64,000 nt of DNA, taken from NCBI GenBank assembly GCA_963749675.1, contig CAVVNT010000010.1, positions 682,001 through 746,000 on the forward strand, read 5' to 3'. The stretch is from Roseitranquillus sp963749675 (GTDB lineage: Bacteria; Pseudomonadota; Alphaproteobacteria; Rhodobacterales; Rhodobacteraceae). Both the position numbers and the translations under genes were made by a program. The notes below the pieces were generated by a model. It was not told the DNA's origin. It saw nothing but the letters and a program-made list of their open reading frames with translations, and ran no database searches. Below are positions 51,953 through 62,172 of the stretch, piece by piece; within the stretch, counting starts at the first letter, position 1; every line of letters begins with the position of its first letter.

Positions 51953-54676
51953 ATGCAGGACAGCGGAAGCGGCGAACAGACGAGGGCCCTGGCGCTGAGT
52001 ACCGTCGCCTTTACCGCCTGTTTTGCGGTCTGGACGATCTTCTCGATCATCGGCGTGGCGATCAAGGAAGAGCTGGGGCTTTCCGAGTTCCAGTTCGGCC
52101 TTCTGGTCGCGACACCGATCCTGACGGGCTCAGTCACGCGCCTGTTCCTCGGCGTGTGGACCGAGAGATACGGCGGCCGGATCGTATTTCCCGCGCAGAT
52201 GCTGCTGACAGCGGCCGCAACCTGGACTCTGACCTTCGCGAACAGCTACCTGGCCTACCTGCTCGCGGCGCTTGGCATCGGTCTGGCCGGCGGCTCGTTC
52301 ATCATCGGCGTCGCCTATGTCTCGCGCTGGTACGATGCCGGCCATCAGGGCACGGCGCTCGGCATCTTCGGCGCGGGCAATGTCGGCGCGGCGGTGACCA
52401 AGTTCCTGGCCCCCTTCGTCATGGTCGCCTACGGATGGGAGGGAGTTGCCCATGTCTGGGCGGCGGCCCTTGCGCTGATGGCGATGGTCTTCTTCGTCTT
52501 CGCCAAGGACGACCCGCAGCTGGTGGAGCGCCGCCAGTCGGGTGCGGGCGCTCCCAGCTTCGCCAGCCAGTTCAGGCCGTTGCGGAATTTGCAGGTCTGG
52601 CGCTTCGCGCTCTACTATTTCTTCGTCTTCGGCGCGTTCGTGGCGCTGGCGCTGTGGCTTCCGCATTACATGATCGATGTCTACGGCAGAGACGTGCGCA
52701 CCGCCGGCATGGCGGCGGCTAGTTTCTCGCTCTCCGCGTCGCTCTTTCGCGCCTATGGCGGGCACCTGTCGGACCGGTTCGGCGCGCGCTCGGTCATGTA
52801 CTGGACGTTCGGCTTCTCGCTCGTCTTCCTCTTCATGCTCTCCTATCCGCCGACGGACTACGTCATTCAGGGCAAGGACGGCCCGATCACCTTCTCGACC
52901 GAGATGGGATTCTGGCCGTTCGTCGCCACGATCTTTGCGCTGGGGTTCTTCATGAGCCTCGGCAAGGCGGCGGTGTTCAAGCACATTCCGGTCTATTACC
53001 CGAACCATGTAGGCGCGGTCGGTGGCCTGGTCGGGATGATCGGCGGACTGGGCGGCTTCGTCCTGCCTATCGCCTTCGGGGCGCTTCTCGACCTCACCGG
53101 CATCTACACGAGCTGCTTCCTGTTGCTGTTTTTCCTCGTCTGCATCGCCTTCGTCTGGATGCACGTGTCGATCCGCATCATGGAGCGCGAAGCGCAGGGC
53201 GAGGCGCTGTCGGACCTGCCGGAATTACCTGAAATGCAGGCCATCCACCGCCCCGGCCAGACCGCGATGTCGCGGGCCATCGAGGATTGGCGCCCCGACG
53301 ACCCCGTCTTCTGGCGCGAGAAGGGCCATCGCATCGCCCAACGCAACTTGTGGATCTCGATCCCGGCCCTGCTGCTCGCCTTCGCTATCTGGATGGTGTG
53401 GTCGGTGGTGGTCGCGCGGCTGCCGGCGATCGGGTTCGACTTCACGCCATCGCAGCTCTTCTGGCTGGCGGCCCTTCCGGGATTGTCGGGCGCCACGCTG
53501 CGAATCTTCTACAGCTTCATGGTGCCGATCTTCGGCGGGCGGCTCTGGACGACGCTTTCGACCGGCTCGCTGCTGCTTCCGGCGCTAGGGATCGGCTACG
53601 CCGTGCAGAACCCCGAGACCCCCTATCTCATCTTCCTCGTGCTGGCATTGCTGTGCGGTCTGGGCGGCGGCAACTTCGCCTCGTCCATGGCCAACATCGC
53701 CTTCTTCTTTCCTAAGGCGGAGAAGGGCAACGCTTTGGCGCTGAACGCGGGGCTCGGCAATCTCGGCGTGTCGGTGATGCAGTTCCTTGTGCCGATCGTC
53801 ATCACGGCGGGCGTCTTCGGCGCGCTGAGCGGCCAGCCGCAACAGATGAGCGACGGCGGACAGCTCTGGATGCAGAATGCGGGCTTCGTCTGGGTGCCGT
53901 TCATCGTGGTGGCCACCATCGCCGCATGGGTCGGCATGAACGACATCGCCGACGCCCGTGCCAGCTTCCGCGAACAGGCGGTGATCTTCACCCGCAAGCA
54001 CAACTGGCTGATGTGCATCCTCTACACCGGCACCTTCGGCAGCTTCATTGGCTATTCGGCGGGCTTCCCGCTTCTGACCAGGCTGATGTTCCCCGACGTG
54101 AACGCGCTGCAATACGTGTTCCTCGGGCCGCTCGTCGGCGCGCTCAGCCGCGCCGGGACGGGATGGATCAGCGACCGGTTCGGCGGCGGGCGGGTCACGT
54201 TCTGGACTTTCATCGGCATGATCGCCGCCGTCTTCGGGGTAATCACGTTCCTGCCCATCGGTGGCACAGGGGGCAATTTCATCGGCTTCTTCGCCTGCTT
54301 CATGGCCCTGTTTCTCCTGACCGGCGTCGGCAACGCCTCCACCTTCCAGATGATCCCAATCATCATGAGCCACGAGGTGCCGCGCCTGATGCCCGGCCTC
54401 GACGCCGAGGAGCGGCGGCGCCAGTCCGACCGCGAAAGCGCGGCGATCGTCGCCTTCACCAGCGCCATCGCCGCCTACGGCGCGTTCTTCATCCCCAAGG
54501 CCTACGGCACGTCGCTGAGCATGACCGGGAGTCCGGTCCCGGCCCTCTGGGGGTTCCTGGTCTTCTACGTGATCTGCGTTGCCATCACCTGGCTCTACTA
54601 CACCCGGCCGGGAGGGCTTTTGCACGACATCGAACGCGGCGGGAACCGCGAGACGACGCGCGCCCAGCCCGCATGA
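51953..54676 (+). CDS. narK: Fused nitrate/nitrite transporter (two MFS domains)
   Basis: A 907-residue protein of about 24 membrane segments, made of two NarK units. The first (to about residue 430) is the NarK1 type, a likely nitrate/proton symporter, with FGAGNVGAAVTKFLAPFV and GMIGGLGGFVLPIAFGALLD. The second is the NarK2 type, a likely nitrate/nitrite antiporter, with GLGGGNFASSMANIAFFFPK and NAGLGNLGVSVMQFLVPIVI; these carry the Gly-rich nitrate-signature motifs. The fusion is known from Paracoccus-like bacteria. GGGGGGCGAG precedes the ATG at 51953; a longer open frame begins at 51719 but would overlap the FNR box. First gene of the nar transcription unit. Confidence 0.93.
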   Translation: MQDSGSGEQTRALALSTVAFTACFAVWTIFSIIGVAIKEELGLSEFQFGLLVATPILTGSVTRLFLGVWTERYGGRIVFPAQMLLTAAATWTLTFANSYLAYLLAALGIGLAGGSFIIGVAYVSRWYDAGHQGTALGIFGAGNVGAAVTKFLAPFVMVAYGWEGVAHVWAAALALMAMVFFVFAKDDPQLVERRQSGAGAPSFASQFRPLRNLQVWRFALYYFFVFGAFVALALWLPHYMIDVYGRDVRTAGMAAASFSLSASLFRAYGGHLSDRFGARSVMYWTFGFSLVFLFMLSYPPTDYVIQGKDGPITFSTEMGFWPFVATIFALGFFMSLGKAAVFKHIPVYYPNHVGAVGGLVGMIGGLGGFVLPIAFGALLDLTGIYTSCFLLLFFLVCIAFVWMHVSIRIMEREAQGEALSDLPELPEMQAIHRPGQTAMSRAIEDWRPDDPVFWREKGHRIAQRNLWISIPALLLAFAIWMVWSVVVARLPAIGFDFTPSQLFWLAALPGLSGATLRIFYSFMVPIFGGRLWTTLSTGSLLLPALGIGYAVQNPETPYLIFLVLALLCGLGGGNFASSMANIAFFFPKAEKGNALALNAGLGNLGVSVMQFLVPIVITAGVFGALSGQPQQMSDGGQLWMQNAGFVWVPFIVVATIAAWVGMNDIADARASFREQAVIFTRKHNWLMCILYTGTFGSFIGYSAGFPLLTRLMFPDVNALQYVFLGPLVGALSRAGTGWISDRFGGGRVTFWTFIGMIAAVFGVITFLPIGGTGGNFIGFFACFMALFLLTGVGNASTFQMIPIIMSHEVPRLMPGLDAEERRRQSDRESAAIVAFTSAIAAYGAFFIPKAYGTSLSMTGSPVPALWGFLVFYVICVAITWLYYTRPGGLLHDIERGGNRETTRAQPA

Positions 54677-54740
54677 GGGCCCCCGCCCGATGCGTGACGG
54701 CGCGTGTGCCGCGGCCCGAAACCGGAGAGGACGCCGCCCT

Positions 54741-55391
54741 ATGCTGGCCGATCTCATGAGACGCAACGTCGACTGGTCCGCGCGCAAGACGCGCGAGCAA
54801 CCGGGCTATTTCGCCCGGCTCGCGACCCGCCAGACGCCAGAGTTCTTCTGGATCGGCTGCTCGGACAGCCGCGTGCCCGCGAATGTCGTCGCCGGGCTCG
54901 ATCCGGGCGAGGTGTTCGTGCATCGCAATGTCGCGAACGTCGTCCATTCGTCGGACATGAACCTACTGAGCGCGCTCGAATTCGCGGTCGAGACGCTGGA
55001 GATCCGCGAAATCATCTTGTGCGGGCATTACGGTTGCGGCGGCGTCCGCGCGGCGTGCGAAGAGCACCTGCCGCACGGCCTCGCCGATCACTGGCTGGAA
55101 CCGATCCGGCGCCTGGCCCGAAATCACGAAAAGGACTTGGGCGAGGGAGCCGACCGACAGCGACGGTTGGCGGAACTCAACGTTCTGGATGGTGTCGCGC
55201 GGGTGGCGGACACGCCGATCCTGCGCCGGGCTTGGGACCGTGGGGCACCGGTACGTCTCCACGGTCTCATATACGGGATCGAGGACGGGCTACTGCGCGA
55301 TCTGAACTGCACCATCGCGCCCGTCCCGGCGCCGGCCCAAGCTTCGGATCGTTCCGCGACGGCGCGGGACAAAACCAGGAGACCAGCATGA
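54741..55391 (+). CDS. Beta-class carbonic anhydrase inside the nar operon
   Basis: A 216-residue enzyme that interconverts CO2 and bicarbonate. Zinc ligands are Cys40 in GCSDSRVP (with Asp42 and Arg44 of the active-site pair), His96 and Cys99 in CGHYGCGGV. The length and order match CynT/Can enzymes. GGAGAGG lies upstream of ATG 54741; an ATG at 54690 would add 17 Arg-rich residues. Its stop overlaps the narG start (ATGA), so translation of the two is coupled. Carbonic anhydrase is not a known part of nitrate reductase. It might supply or remove bicarbonate or buffer protons; that is speculation. Confidence 0.92.
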   Translation: MLADLMRRNVDWSARKTREQPGYFARLATRQTPEFFWIGCSDSRVPANVVAGLDPGEVFVHRNVANVVHSSDMNLLSALEFAVETLEIREIILCGHYGCGGVRAACEEHLPHGLADHWLEPIRRLARNHEKDLGEGADRQRRLAELNVLDGVARVADTPILRRAWDRGAPVRLHGLIYGIEDGLLRDLNCTIAPVPAPAQASDRSATARDKTRRPA

Positions 55392-58300
55392 GCCATTTCG
55401 TTGACCGGCTGACGTTTTTCCGCGCCAAGCGCGAGAAATATTCCGAAGGGCACGGCATCACGACCAATGAAAGCCGTGCATGGGAGGACGCCTATAGGAA
55501 GCGTTGGGCTGCCGACAAGATCGTCCGCTCGACCCATGGCGTGAACTGCACCGGGTCGTGCTCCTGGAAGATCTACGTCAAGGGCGGCATCGTGACGTGG
55601 GAGACCCAGCAGACCGATTATCCGCGCACGCGGCCCGACCTGCCGAACCACGAGCCGCGTGGCTGTCCCCGCGGCGCCAGCTACTCCTGGTATCTCTACT
55701 CCGGCACGCGGGTGAAATACCCCCTCGTCCGCGCCCGCCTGATCCGCCACTGGCGCGAGGCGCGCGCGTCGAGGAGCCCGGTCGCCGCCTGGCGGTCGAT
55801 CGCGGAGGATCCCGAGAAGCGTCGTGATTGGGTGTCGAAGCGCGGCCGCGGTGGATTCGTCCGCGTGGGTTGGGACGAGATCAACGAACTGATCGCTGCG
55901 GCCAACGCCTACACGGTTCGCGAATACGGGCCGGACCGGATCGCAGGCTTCTCGCCCATCCCGGCGATGTCAATGATCTCCTACGCGGCGGGCAGCCGCT
56001 ATCTGTCGCTGCTGGGGTCTGTCTGCCTGTCGTTCTACGACTGGTATTGCGATCTGCCACCTTCGTCGCCGCAGACGTGGGGCGAGCAGACGGACGTGCC
56101 CGAAAGCGCCGATTGGTACAACGCTGGCTTTCTACTGGTTTGGGGGTCGAACGTGCCGATGACGCGCGCACCAGACGCCCATTTCTATGCGGAGGTGCGC
56201 TATCGCGGCGCAAAATCGGTGGTGATCGCGCCCGACTACAATGAGGCGGCCAAGTTCTCGGACATCTGGCTGCATCCCAAGCAGGGCACCGACGCCGCGC
56301 TGGCTCTGGCCTTCGGACATGTCGCGTTGCGGGAATTCTACCTCGACCGGCAGTCGGAGTATTTCACCGACTACGCCCGCAAGTATTCGGATTTCCCGCT
56401 TCTGGTCACGCTGACTGAGCGCGACGGCCGGCTCGTTCCTGACCGGATGCTGCGCGCGGCCGATCTGCCGGGCAATCTGGGTGAGACGAACAACCCCGAC
56501 TGGAAGGCGATCGGTATCGACGAAACCACGGGCGATCTGGTCGCGCCGCTCGGCTCGTCCGGCCATCGCTGGGGAGAAACCGGCAAATGGAACCTGGAGG
56601 AGAAGGACAGCAAAGGCCGGGACATTCGTCTGCGCATGACGCTTGCCGATGCGCATGACGCCATTGCGCCCGTCGCCTTCCCCTATTTCGGCGGCACGGC
56701 CGCGCATGGCTGGACCGCAACCGATCACGAGCGGATCCTGACCCGCAACATCCCTGTGCGCGAGATCGCGACGGCGGATGGCGGGACGATCAAAGTGGCC
56801 ACGGTCTTCGATCTCTATTGCGCCAACTACGGTCTCGACCGCGATTTCGGCGGCGAGAACGTCGCGAAGGATTTCGACGCGGACGTGCCCTTCACCCCCG
56901 CCTGGGCAGAGAAGGTCACGGGCGTGAAGCGCGACGCGATCATCCAGATCGCCCGTGAATTCGCCCAGAACGCCGAGACAACGAAGGGACGCTCGATGGT
57001 GATCCTCGGGGCAGGGCTGAACCACTGGTATCACATGGACATGAGCTACCGCGGCATCATCCAGCTTCTGGTGATGTGCGGCTGCATCGGCAAGTCCGGC
57101 GGCGGCTGGGCGCATTACGTCGGCCAGGAGAAACTGCGCCCGCAGACGGGCTGGCTGCCGCTGGCCTTCGCACTCGACTGGACGCGCCCGCCGCGCCAGA
57201 TGAACGGCACGAGCTTCTTCTATGCCCACACCGATCAGTGGCGCTACGAGTCGATGCAGGTCTCCGAATTGCTGTCACCCACGGCGCCCGAGGGCGACTG
57301 GTCGGGCGCTATGATCGATTACAACGTGCGGGCCGAACGCATGGGCTGGCTGCCCTCGGCACCGCAGCTCCACCAGAACCCGCTAGAGGTGGGCGCCGCG
57401 CTGGCCAAGGATGGCGGCAGTCCCGGCGAGACCGTCGCGTCGAAGCTGAAATCCGGCGATCTGCAATTTGCCAATGCAGATCCCGACGATCCGCGCAACT
57501 GGCCGCGCAACATGTTCTTCTGGCGCTCGAACGTGTTGGGCGCCAGCGGCAAGGGGCATGAGTATTTCCTCAAGCATTTCGTCGGCTCGCTCCACGGTGT
57601 CATCGGCGTCGATGATGCAGAGGGGCTGGTGCGGCCCGAGGAAGTGGCCTGGCACGAGGAAGCCCCGGTGGGCAAGCTGGACCTGATGGTGAACATCGAC
57701 TTCCGCATGTCCACCACCAGTCTCTATTCCGACATCGTACTGCCGACGGCCACCTGGTATGAAAAGCACGACCTCAACACGACTGACATGCATCCCTTCA
57801 TCCACCCGCTGACCGCTGCGGTGGACCCGTCGTGGGAGGCGCGCAGCGACTGGAACATCTTCCGCGGCATCGCGAAGGCCTTTTCCGAGATCGCTCCCGA
57901 AGTGCTGGGCATCGAGCACGACGTGGTGCTGACCCCGATCCAGCACGACAGCCCCGGCGAGCTCGCGCAGCCCTACGCGCCGAAGGACTGGGGCCGCGGC
58001 GAATGCGATCCGGTCCCTGGCAAGACGATGCCGTCCGTCGCGCTGGTCGAACGCAACTATCCCGAGGTCTTCGCCCGGTTCACGTCCCTCGGCCCTGCGC
58101 TCGAAAAGCTCGGCAACGGCTCCAAGGGCCTGAACTGGGAGACCGCGCACGAGGTCGAGCTTCTGGGCAAGCTGAATGGCGCCGTCCTCGACGGATCAAC
58201 CAAGGGCCGACCGAAGATCGACACTGACATCGATGCCTGCGAGACGATCCTGATGTTGGCCCCCGAGACCAATGGGGAGGTCGCCGTCAAGGCCTGGGGG

Positions 58301-59158
58301 GCGCTGTCGAAGATGACCGGCCGCGAACATGCCCACCTTGCCGAGGGCAAGGAAGAGGAGAAGATCCGCTTCCGCGACGTCGTGAGCCAGCCCCGGAAGA
58401 TCATCTCGAGCCCGACGTGGTCCGGGATCGAAAGTGAGAGCGTCTGCTACAATGCGGGCTGGACGAACGTGCACGAACTGATCCCCTGGCGCACGCTGAC
58501 AGGGCGTCAGCAACTCTATCAGGATCATCACTGGATGCGGGCTTTCGGAGAGGCCTTCGTGACTTGGAAGCCCCCGATCGACACACGCAGCGTTGCCGCG
58601 GCACTCGGGAAGCTTCCGAACGGCAACAAGGAGATACAGCTCAATTTCCTGACGCCGCACCAGAAATGGGGCATCCATTCGACCTATACCGAGAACCTGA
58701 TCATGCTGAGCCTGAACCGGGGCGGCCCTGCTGTCTGGATCAGCGAAGATGACGCGAAGGAGGCCGGGATCGTGGATAACGATTGGATCGAAGCCTTCAA
58801 CGTGAACGGCGCCTTGACCGCGCGGGCGATCGTCAGCCAGCGGATCATGCCCGGCTCGTGCATCATGTATCATGCGCAGGAAAAGCTGGTGAATACGGTC
58901 GGCTCCGAAATGACCGGGCAGCGGGGCGGCATTCACAACTCGGTAACGCGGATCAACATGAAGCCCACGCACATGATCGGCGGCTATGTCCAGCTCGCCT
59001 ACGGCTTCAACTACTACGGCACGGTGGGGGCGAACCGCGACGAGATCGTGATCCTGCGCAAGATGAGCAAGGTAAACTGGTTCGACAAGGCGGCCGAGGA
59101 TGCCGCGACACCGGATACATCAGTTGGCACCACCCGCAGGGAGGCAGCGGAACAATGA
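55388..59158 (+). CDS. narG: Respiratory nitrate reductase alpha subunit
   Basis: A 1256-residue molybdenum subunit that reduces nitrate to nitrite on the cytoplasmic face of the membrane. The FS0 cluster ligands His50, Cys54, Cys58 and Cys93 (THGVNCTGSC and RGCPRG) sit at almost the same residue numbers as in E. coli NarG. Asp222 (WYCDLPPSSP) is the molybdenum ligand. It lacks a Tat signal, as in the cytoplasmic-facing enzyme. Its start overlaps the carbonic anhydrase stop and its end overlaps narH (ATGA). The frame is intact along 3.8 kb. Confidence 0.97.
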   Translation: MSHFVDRLTFFRAKREKYSEGHGITTNESRAWEDAYRKRWAADKIVRSTHGVNCTGSCSWKIYVKGGIVTWETQQTDYPRTRPDLPNHEPRGCPRGASYSWYLYSGTRVKYPLVRARLIRHWREARASRSPVAAWRSIAEDPEKRRDWVSKRGRGGFVRVGWDEINELIAAANAYTVREYGPDRIAGFSPIPAMSMISYAAGSRYLSLLGSVCLSFYDWYCDLPPSSPQTWGEQTDVPESADWYNAGFLLVWGSNVPMTRAPDAHFYAEVRYRGAKSVVIAPDYNEAAKFSDIWLHPKQGTDAALALAFGHVALREFYLDRQSEYFTDYARKYSDFPLLVTLTERDGRLVPDRMLRAADLPGNLGETNNPDWKAIGIDETTGDLVAPLGSSGHRWGETGKWNLEEKDSKGRDIRLRMTLADAHDAIAPVAFPYFGGTAAHGWTATDHERILTRNIPVREIATADGGTIKVATVFDLYCANYGLDRDFGGENVAKDFDADVPFTPAWAEKVTGVKRDAIIQIAREFAQNAETTKGRSMVILGAGLNHWYHMDMSYRGIIQLLVMCGCIGKSGGGWAHYVGQEKLRPQTGWLPLAFALDWTRPPRQMNGTSFFYAHTDQWRYESMQVSELLSPTAPEGDWSGAMIDYNVRAERMGWLPSAPQLHQNPLEVGAALAKDGGSPGETVASKLKSGDLQFANADPDDPRNWPRNMFFWRSNVLGASGKGHEYFLKHFVGSLHGVIGVDDAEGLVRPEEVAWHEEAPVGKLDLMVNIDFRMSTTSLYSDIVLPTATWYEKHDLNTTDMHPFIHPLTAAVDPSWEARSDWNIFRGIAKAFSEIAPEVLGIEHDVVLTPIQHDSPGELAQPYAPKDWGRGECDPVPGKTMPSVALVERNYPEVFARFTSLGPALEKLGNGSKGLNWETAHEVELLGKLNGAVLDGSTKGRPKIDTDIDACETILMLAPETNGEVAVKAWGALSKMTGREHAHLAEGKEEEKIRFRDVVSQPRKIISSPTWSGIESESVCYNAGWTNVHELIPWRTLTGRQQLYQDHHWMRAFGEAFVTWKPPIDTRSVAAALGKLPNGNKEIQLNFLTPHQKWGIHSTYTENLIMLSLNRGGPAVWISEDDAKEAGIVDNDWIEAFNVNGALTARAIVSQRIMPGSCIMYHAQEKLVNTVGSEMTGQRGGIHNSVTRINMKPTHMIGGYVQLAYGFNYYGTVGANRDEIVILRKMSKVNWFDKAAEDAATPDTSVGTTRREAAEQ

Positions 59159-60681
59159 AGATACGCGCGCAAATCTCCATGGTGCTGAACCTCGACAAGT
59201 GCATCGGCTGCCATACCTGCTCGATCACCTGCAAGAACGTGTGGACGAACCGCGAGGGCGTCGAATACGTCTGGTTCAACAACGTCGAAAGCAAGCCCGG
59301 CATCGGCTATCCCAAGGATTGGGAGAACCAGGACCGCTGGCAAGGCGGATGGGTTCGGAAGAAGAACGGCAGGATCGTGCCCCGGCAGGGCTCGAAATGG
59401 CGTATTCTGGCCAAGATTTTCGCCAACCCGCACCTGCCCGAGATCGACGATTTCTACGAGCCCTACACCTTCGAATACGAATGGCTCCAGAAGGCTCCCG
59501 AGCTTCAGGCGCAACCTTCGGCCAAGCCACGCTCGCTTCTGACCGGCGAGGTCATCAACAAGATCGAATGGTCGGGCAACTGGGAGGACATGCTGGGGGG
59601 AGAGTTCTCCAGCCGCGGCCGCGACTACAACTTCGAAGGGGTCGAGAAGGAGATCTACGGCCAGTTCGAAGAGACCTTCATGATGTATCTGCCGCGGCTC
59701 TGCGAGCATTGTCTCAACCCGTCCTGCCTGGCCTCCTGCCCCTCGGGCGCGATCTACAAGCGCGAAGAAGACGGGATCGTCCTGATCGATCAGGAAAAGT
59801 GCCGCGGCTGGCGAATGTGCGTCTCTGGCTGCCCCTACAAGAAGATCTACTACAACTGGTCGACGGGAAAATCCGAGAAGTGCATCTTCTGCTATCCCCG
59901 GATCGAGACCGGCCAGCCGACAGTCTGCTCGGAGACCTGCGTCGGGCGCATCCGCTATCTAGGCGTGGTGCTGTACGACGCCGACAAGATCGAGGCGGCC
60001 GCCTCGGTCGAGGATCCGAAGGATCTCTATCCCGCGCAGCTCGGCGTATTCCTGAACCCGCACGACCCCGAGGTACAGGCCGAAGCTCGCGCGCAGGGCA
60101 TCCCCGACCAGTGGATCGAGGCGGCCGTGCGCTCGCCCATCTGGAAGATGGCGATGGACTGGAAGATCGCCTTCCCGCTGCACCCCGAATACCGCACCCT
60201 GCCGATGGTGTGGTATGTCCCGCCGCTCAGCCCGATCCAGTCGGCGCATGAGGCGGGCAAGATCAGCGCGAAGGACGGGATGCCCGACGTGCGGTCTCTG
60301 CGCATCCCGCTGCGCTATCTCGCCAATCTGCTGACCGCGGGCGACGAGGCGCCGGTGGCTTCGGCGCTGGAGCGTATGCTGGCGATGCGGGCCTACATGC
60401 GCGCCAAGAGCGTCGAGGGCCGGATCGACCCGTCGATCCCGGAACGCGTCGGGCTGACCCAGCCGATGATCGAGGACATGTACAAGACCATGGCGCTTGC
60501 GGCCTACGAAGATCGCTATGTCATTCCCACAACCCACCGGGAGATCGAGGAGGACGCCTACGAGCTACGCGGCTCGGCCGGATTCGGCTTCCGCGAAGGC
60601 TCGGGCGGAGCCAGCAAGACCAACCTCTTCGGCGGCACCAAACGCACACCGAAAAAACCCTACATGGACGTGCCGACATGA
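59155..60681 (+). CDS. narH: Respiratory nitrate reductase beta subunit
   Basis: A 508-residue electron-transfer subunit with four iron-sulphur clusters. The cysteine groups are CIGCHTCSITCK (from residue 16), CEHCLNPSCLASCPSG, CRGWRMCVSGCPYKK and CIFCYPRIETGQPTVC followed by SETCVGR. In the third group Trp replaces one Cys, which is the known cause of the [3Fe-4S] cluster in NarH. It passes electrons from NarI hemes to NarG. It overlaps narG and narJ by four bases each. Confidence 0.97.
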   Translation: MKIRAQISMVLNLDKCIGCHTCSITCKNVWTNREGVEYVWFNNVESKPGIGYPKDWENQDRWQGGWVRKKNGRIVPRQGSKWRILAKIFANPHLPEIDDFYEPYTFEYEWLQKAPELQAQPSAKPRSLLTGEVINKIEWSGNWEDMLGGEFSSRGRDYNFEGVEKEIYGQFEETFMMYLPRLCEHCLNPSCLASCPSGAIYKREEDGIVLIDQEKCRGWRMCVSGCPYKKIYYNWSTGKSEKCIFCYPRIETGQPTVCSETCVGRIRYLGVVLYDADKIEAAASVEDPKDLYPAQLGVFLNPHDPEVQAEARAQGIPDQWIEAAVRSPIWKMAMDWKIAFPLHPEYRTLPMVWYVPPLSPIQSAHEAGKISAKDGMPDVRSLRIPLRYLANLLTAGDEAPVASALERMLAMRAYMRAKSVEGRIDPSIPERVGLTQPMIEDMYKTMALAAYEDRYVIPTTHREIEEDAYELRGSAGFGFREGSGGASKTNLFGGTKRTPKKPYMDVPT

Positions 60682-61376
60682 GGCTGACGCTACGCACCCT
60701 CGCCGCCCTCATGGGCTACCCGTCCGAGGAGTTGAAGGCGCACGTGCCCGAGTTGCGGGCGACGTTGGAGCAGGAGAAGGCATTCGGGCGACCTGTCCGA
60801 AGCCGGCTAAACGCGCTTCTCGACCGGCTGGAACGCGACGATCTGATCGATGCGCAGGCGACCTATACCGACCTGTTCGACCGCTCCCGCGCCTTGTCGC
60901 TGCACCTATTCGAGCATGTCCACGGCGACAATCGGGAGCGCGGGCAGGCCATGCTCGACCTTGCGGAGCAATACATGCAGGCGGGCCTGCTGCTCGAGTC
61001 GCAGGAGTTGCCGGATTATATTCCCGTCTTCCTCGAATACGCCTCGTGCCTGCCCCCGTCCGAGGCCCGCGAGATATTGGGACAGCCCGCCCATGTGCTG
61101 GCCGCGCTGGAACAGCGCTTGCGCGAACGCGAGTCCGACTATGCGGCCGTCTTCGCGGCGATTCTTGCGCTGTCGAAGGTGCGCCCGGATCACGAGGCGC
61201 TGGAGGAGTTGCAGAAGAACGCACCCTCGGACGATCCGGCGCGGATCGACGAGGAGTGGGAGGAAAAGGAAGTGACCTTCACCGGAACTCACGAGATGGG
61301 CGGGCCGACCGGAATCGTCGCCCGCTTGCGCGCCAAGGGCAAGGCAATGACGGCCGCACGCGGCACCAAAGGCTGA
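60678..61376 (+). CDS. narJ: Nitrate reductase assembly chaperone
   Basis: A 232-residue helical protein. TLRTLAALMGYPSEELKAHV at the N-terminus, TYTDLFDRSRALSLHLFEHV with HGDNRERGQAMLDLAEQYMQ, and LPDYIPVFLEYAS are typical of NarJ. It binds the NarGH precursor, assists cofactor insertion and prevents early membrane attachment. It is not part of the final enzyme. The ATG overlaps the narH stop. GAGGAGG after its stop serves narI. Confidence 0.95.
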   Translation: MRLTLRTLAALMGYPSEELKAHVPELRATLEQEKAFGRPVRSRLNALLDRLERDDLIDAQATYTDLFDRSRALSLHLFEHVHGDNRERGQAMLDLAEQYMQAGLLLESQELPDYIPVFLEYASCLPPSEAREILGQPAHVLAALEQRLRERESDYAAVFAAILALSKVRPDHEALEELQKNAPSDDPARIDEEWEEKEVTFTGTHEMGGPTGIVARLRAKGKAMTAARGTKG

Positions 61377-61386
61377 GGAGGAAGCG

Positions 61387-62172
61387 ATGAACGAGTTCCT
61401 GAACCAACTGGCTTTCGGCTGGTTTCCCTATTTGGCCGTCACGGTACTGATCGTCGGCTCGATCCTCAGGTTCGACGCGGACCAGTATTCGTGGCGCTCG
61501 CAATCCAGCCAGTTCCTGCGGCGGCGGCAGTTGATGGTCGGCTCGAATCTTTTCCACATGGGGATCCTGGTCCTGTTCGTGGGACATCTTGTCGGGCTGC
61601 TGACGCCGATCAACGTGGTCGATGCGGTCGGCGTCAGTCACGGGTTCAAGCAGATCGCCGCCGTGGTCGTGGGTGGGATCGCAGGGCTGGCCGCGCTCGT
61701 CGGTGCGACGCTCCTTCTGCATCGCCGCCTGTTCGAGCCGCGGGTACGACAGACATCATCGATCGGAGATATCGCCGTTCTGGTGCTGATATGGGTCCAG
61801 CTCGTCATGGGTGTGGGCACCACCTACTGGACGATGCAGCACCTCGACGGCAGCGAGATGCTGCAATTCATGGGCTGGGCCAACGCGATCGTCACCTTCG
61901 ATCCGGGCGCGCCGGATCTGCTGTCGGACGTGGCGATCATCTACAAGCTGCACATCATTCTTGGACTGACACTGTTTCTCATCACGCCGTTCACGCGTCT
62001 TGTGCATATCTGGAGCGCGCCGGTCTGGTTCCTCCTGCGACCGGGCTACCAGATCGTGCGCAGTCGCCATCCACTTGGCAAGCGCCGCGACGTTCCGGCC
62101 GGACCCTCGCGACCCGCGGGCGGGCAGACGATGGCGCGTCAGGCAGCTGAAAGCGGAGGGTCGGGCGCATGA
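61387..62172 (+). CDS. narI: Respiratory nitrate reductase gamma subunit (cytochrome b)
   Basis: A 261-residue membrane subunit with five hydrophobic segments. Heme ligands are His57 (LFHMGI), His67 (VGHLVG), His189 (YKLHIILG) and His207 (VHIWSAP), within two residues of the E. coli positions. It oxidises ubiquinol at the periplasmic side and sends electrons to NarH. The C-terminus is longer than in E. coli and ends in a Gly/Ala/Arg-rich tail. The stop overlaps the parvulin gene start. Confidence 0.96.
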   Translation: MNEFLNQLAFGWFPYLAVTVLIVGSILRFDADQYSWRSQSSQFLRRRQLMVGSNLFHMGILVLFVGHLVGLLTPINVVDAVGVSHGFKQIAAVVVGGIAGLAALVGATLLLHRRLFEPRVRQTSSIGDIAVLVLIWVQLVMGVGTTYWTMQHLDGSEMLQFMGWANAIVTFDPGAPDLLSDVAIIYKLHIILGLTLFLITPFTRLVHIWSAPVWFLLRPGYQIVRSRHPLGKRRDVPAGPSRPAGGQTMARQAAESGGSGA

